Assembly (NCBI GenBank): GCA_039654915.1
Contig: CM077599.1
Coordinates: forward strand, 82,180,001 to 82,244,000
From: Aquilaria yunnanensis
Taxonomy: Eukaryota; Streptophyta; Magnoliopsida; Malvales; Thymelaeaceae
Reading direction: 5' to 3'
DNA length: 64,000 nt
How positions within the stretch are numbered: position 1 is the first letter of the stretch; each line of letters begins with the position of its first letter. Below are positions 60,291 to 64,000 of the stretch, piece by piece. The notes below the pieces were generated by a model. That model was not told where the DNA came from. It saw only the letters and a list, made by a program, of their open reading frames with translations, and made no database searches. Made by a program: the position numbers and the translations under genes.

Positions 60291-62663
60291 TTTGTACAAA
60301 TACGAACTCAATTTTACACAATAGGAATTTACATCTTAATTTCGTATAACAGCAATACAGTCCACATTGCTATGTGGCCTCCTCTTATATAACAATCAAT
60401 GGATATACTAAAAACATAAAAATTTTAAACTAAGATTGATACAAATACATAATTTTAAAAACTTAAAAGTTTCATCTTCTTTCCTTAATTAATTGCATAT
60501 GTGGCCCTTAACATTTTTTTTATTATTTTATTTTAGACTCTAACATCAAAATCTTGCACAGAAGGTCCTTAACATTAATTTATTATTCTATTTTAGACAT
60601 TTAGAGGATGGAAAGTGTTAAAATTAATAGAACTAGCCATGTGGCACGCTAGCGTGAGGCAATTTGCTATGGTAGTATAATAATCAATTGCTAGCAATGA
60701 TGTAAAAAGAAAGAAAACTAATAAAAAAAAGAAAATATTGAAAGAAAGAAAGAAAATGCATTTTCCATTCGGAAATCTCCTACACCGTCCACCGTCAACT
60801 GTCCAACCTTTGCCAGTCTCCTCCACCATACACCGCTGCCTCCTGGCATCAATGAAGGGTGTTGAGATAGAGAGAGAGGAATTCACCAATACTGGGAAGA
60901 TGAGTGGGAGAGGAGGTGGAAGGCCGCCAGTTTTTGGGTTTCAATCACGCCAATGCCCTTGTCTGTTTACGCCTTCTCGCACCCTTATGTCAATCCCTTT
61001 GTTTGATTTTGCCTTCATCTGATATCGCCAAATTTCGCCATTGCCGAATTCAACTTTGTCCACTTTTGCGGAATTTCGCAAGAAGCATTGATTTCGCCGA
61101 ATTCGCCTTCATTTCCCCAACTCTGAACCTTCGATTTTGCCTTCGATTCGCCTACTTCGGGTCAATCTCACGAGAGACAAAGAATTTGTTTTTTTTTTTT
61201 TCATTTTTTCCTTTTTTTTTACATTATCATAATTTAATGCTATCCATCCTCCAAAACTCTAAAATGAAATGATAAATTGAAGTTGAGAATTTTCCATATA
61301 AGATTTTGAGGTTAGGATCCAAAATAAAACAATAATAAAAGGTTAGGGGCCAAGGAAGCAATTAACCAACATTTTTTAAAAATCTTCCAAGCCAGCGGTG
61401 GACATAAACAACGAAGTAAGAAATAATCCGGACCAAAAAATGAGAACACCCAGTGAGAAGGAGAAAAAAAAAATTAGCAAGTGGACGATGAGAAGAAGCC
61501 AACGGTGACATGTATTGTCAAGTTCACAAGCAGCTGGCTAACCTTTAACGAAGATGCTCCATTAACACGAGCAGCCACCACATCACATGCCCTTGCCCCG
61601 TGATTAGAAACTACACCGGGGCTACTGGCCCTTTGGCCCTTAGCTCAAACTTATGTTTACGAGCCACCTTTTCTGGACAATGATATCCCTAGGGGAAAAA
61701 AAAAAAACCCTTCCGTAAAGTTAAAATATGTGTACTAGTAGGCAATAGACTTAAACTATTCTAATCGTAAACTTTTTTTTTGTAATCAAAGTGCTACTAC
61801 TAATCGAGAGCCAACCCAAAGCAAAGACTATGTCACCTAAGAATACATATTACTTATATTCCAAACAGAATAGCACATTCTTCTCCCACTCAGAGTGCAA
61901 GAGGTCAGGTGATGACACACTGAAAGAAGACAATTCAATTGAAAGTGAAGGATCCAATTTAGGTGTCCCAAAAAGAGGGTGAAAGTGTTAAACATGTTTG
62001 AATTATCATTGCCATTATTATAATTGTTGATGGACACAAATTTGCATATTTTCTTGTTGGCATTTGGCTTCACCTGTTCTATGTATCTTAGCGTTTCTCT
62101 TTTTCTTTCATTTAACTGTTCCGTAGGTGGGTTTTCATGGGATATTTTTATATTGGAAAATGAAGAGTTAAGTCATATTGTTTATCACCCAACTGCTCAA
62201 ATAACAACTCATTCATTGAGATACGTATTTGATAATATCAGGAAAAATCTATATATGTTCATTTAAAAAGCCCTAAAATTTAAAAAAGTCCTGTTTGCTG
62301 TATAACACTCTGAGATTGTCACAGATAGTCATGGAAGACCTTATTACCTTATTTCCCTTCTTCTTATTAAGAGGTAATTTTATATTATACGTTAGTTATC
62401 TAAAATCCTTTACTAAATACCAATCACAAACGACTATACTCTTAAACAAGTTCCACTTAATAGATATATATTGCATGTCTCATAATAATTTACACATTTT
62501 TAAATTTACTAAATCTTAAAATAAATGAAACATTATATTTACATGATAATTAACCCATTATATTTACATCTTAAAATGAATGAAACATTACATTTTTCCA
62601 AATAATTGAGAATGAACTTTGGCTATAATTTTGTGATTAGTTATGATAATAATGATAAAAAAA

Positions 62664-62665
62664 TA
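62664..62665. other. Empty TA site of the Stowaway-like MITE
   Basis: Copy B reads aaaaaaaTAtaaactatg where copy A has the 247 bp MITE between two TAs. Confidence 0.85.
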
Positions 62666-63872
62666 TAAACTATGTTTATATGACATTACATCCTTAATAG
62701 TCCTTTAAAAAAATTCTAAGTAATTAACAACTTGAAAATTAATAATTCACAACTTCTAAATTACAAAAATGATCGAGTATCAACTCTAAGAAAAAAGAGG
62801 GTCTACCTATGGTTTACCTCTAAGCTGGAGGTAAAATTACATTTTGTCCTTTTATGCATGAAAAATAATAAACTTTGTCCTTAACTTTTTTACACTTTTC
62901 AATAGAAAATTTTAAAATTATAATTTTAACCATATCATAGTCATCTAGTAATTTTGATCTATTTAGTAATTTTTTACAATTAATGAACCTGTTAAATTAT
63001 CTTTTTTTCTTTCTATAAATGTAAAATTATATTTTTAAAGCTAATTAGCTATAAAAAAATATTACATAGACATAAATGCCTAGAAAATCTCATATAGTTT
63101 AAATTAAGATATTAGAAATTACCACCGAATAGCACCAAAAAAACATGAGGTAAAATATATATTTCTGAAATAGGACTGCCAAATTGTAAGTTTGCAAATA
63201 CATATGGGCAAACTATAATTAGTCCAGAAAATCTAAAAAATATTGTGTTTGGTTAGATCAGGGAAAATATTTCTTGGATTCTCACTTTCTAGTAGATGTC
63301 AACATTCATAATTTTTAGAAAGTGACTTTCCCAACTTCATATGTAGGAAAATAAGTTTTCAACAAACTATAAATTCAATATCTCTTTCAGAAAATAAGAA
63401 TCTAAAAAATTATTTTCACACTAAACAAACACAATTTTTGTCGGATTTAATTTTTTTCTACAGTTGTTCTTAATTATTTCATAGTTTAAAGATTACAAAT
63501 TATGAATTTTCAAAATATTAGTCTCTTACAATTTTACTTTTAAAGAATTTTGAGAAGTTCTTGAACGAAATGCTGCTAACAGTATTCCTTATCTAGTGTA
63601 GTTTGAAAATCGTTTCTGCTTCCGTCCCCGCTCCCTCTCCCCCCGATCCACTTCTTTGGAATCTCCGCATTACCATAAAAAAGTCATCATTGATTAATCA
63701 AGTAACTGTAATTTCGTGCACATCCAAAAATGCCACTCTTTCTCTTTCTGTCTCTAGCAATGTCATCTTTATGTCGTCTTCCCACGCTTTTCTCATCTTT
63801 AACAAGCGCCCTCCCAACGGCGCAAACTGCTCCTTACTCTCTCCATTCAAAAGCTTGTGCTCCCTCACATCA

Positions 63873-64000
63873 ATGGAGAGACACAAGATCCTATTCCCAG
63901 GCAACAATGGAGGCAGAGGAAGTTGCACCCAGCTCGCCGGTTCGCCCGAGTTCGAGTTCTGGAGGGTCCGAAACCAAAATTCCCCGCAGCCCCAACTGAA
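63873..64000 (+). CDS. Plant-specific basic Ser/Arg-rich protein, copy B, cut by window end
   Basis: Paralogue of the gene at 27695-28456; the in-frame ATG at 63771 is the alternative start. Only the first 42 codons are inside the window, reaching SPEFEFWRVRNQNSPQPQL, with the family-typical Trp where copy A has Arg. The equivalent of the upstream open frame of copy A carries a TAG here (about 63595), which is why a downstream start is preferred in both copies. Confidence 0.65.
   Translation, partial: MERHKILFPGNNGGRGSCTQLAGSPEFEFWRVRNQNSPQPQL

Larger units (their letters stand above)
57575..63770. other. AT-rich intergenic region, copy B
   Basis: Collinear with 21.2-27.59 kb of copy A without the MITE. 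No gene is called; short shared open frames (59474-59758; 50 codons ending 61982) lack any recognised domain. The possible small TIR element recurs at about 62795-63225. Confidence 0.5.
46806..64000. repeat. Segmental duplication, copy B (direct orientation, continues right of window)
   Basis: Collinear with copy A without the gypsy element. It keeps the uninterrupted target site of that element (48756-48760), the empty TA site of the MITE (62664-62665), and the first exon and core promoter of the monooxygenase that copy A has lost. It is the better-preserved copy for the monooxygenase. Confidence 0.95.

Overview
This is nuclear DNA from a flowering plant, most likely a eudicot. The background is very AT-rich and gene-sparse, genes carry introns with GT..AG borders, and the window holds a CC-NBS-LRR resistance gene, FAD-monooxygenase paralogues and plant transposons (Ty3/gypsy, MULE, Stowaway, LINE remnant). 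The species cannot be read from the sequence.

The largest structure is a direct segmental duplication. Copy A runs from the left edge to at least about 27.82 kb; copy B runs from about 46.81 kb to the right edge. They match collinearly at about 95% (by eye) and share ancient insertions: a 0.38 kb TIR element and a 1.13 kb long-TIR element, both with 9-10 bp target duplications. Later changes are private to one copy. Copy A alone carries a 9958 bp Ty3/gypsy retrotransposon (1965-11922) and a Stowaway-like MITE (26267-26513); copy B keeps the empty site for each. The two 2532 bp LTRs differ at only two positions seen and the Gag-Pol frame is fully open, so this is a very young, possibly autonomous insertion.

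Each copy holds an FAD-dependent monooxygenase locus. Copy B is an intact six-exon gene (405 aa, 53889-57486) with the GxGxxG, DG and GD flavin motifs. Copy A is a pseudogene: its first exon is replaced by a 1.04 kb repeat-like segment, two Trp codons have become TAG, and one splice acceptor is damaged. Further right, each copy starts a plant-specific basic, Ser-rich protein gene (complete at 27.6-28.5 kb; cut by the right edge in copy B).

Between the copies lies about 19 kb of single-copy sequence. It contains an AT-rich gene-free stretch (28.5-34.8 kb), a CC-NBS-LRR gene on the minus strand broken by one frameshift (34842-38509), and a decayed MULE (about 39.07-44.78 kb). The MULE carries a minus-strand MURA-like transposase relic and, convergent to it, a GRF-zinc-finger/transmembrane accessory ORF in the place mudrB occupies in maize MuDR. 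If the tandem unit is the full roughly 46.8 kb, a second CC-NBS-LRR paralogue is expected about 8 kb beyond the right edge.
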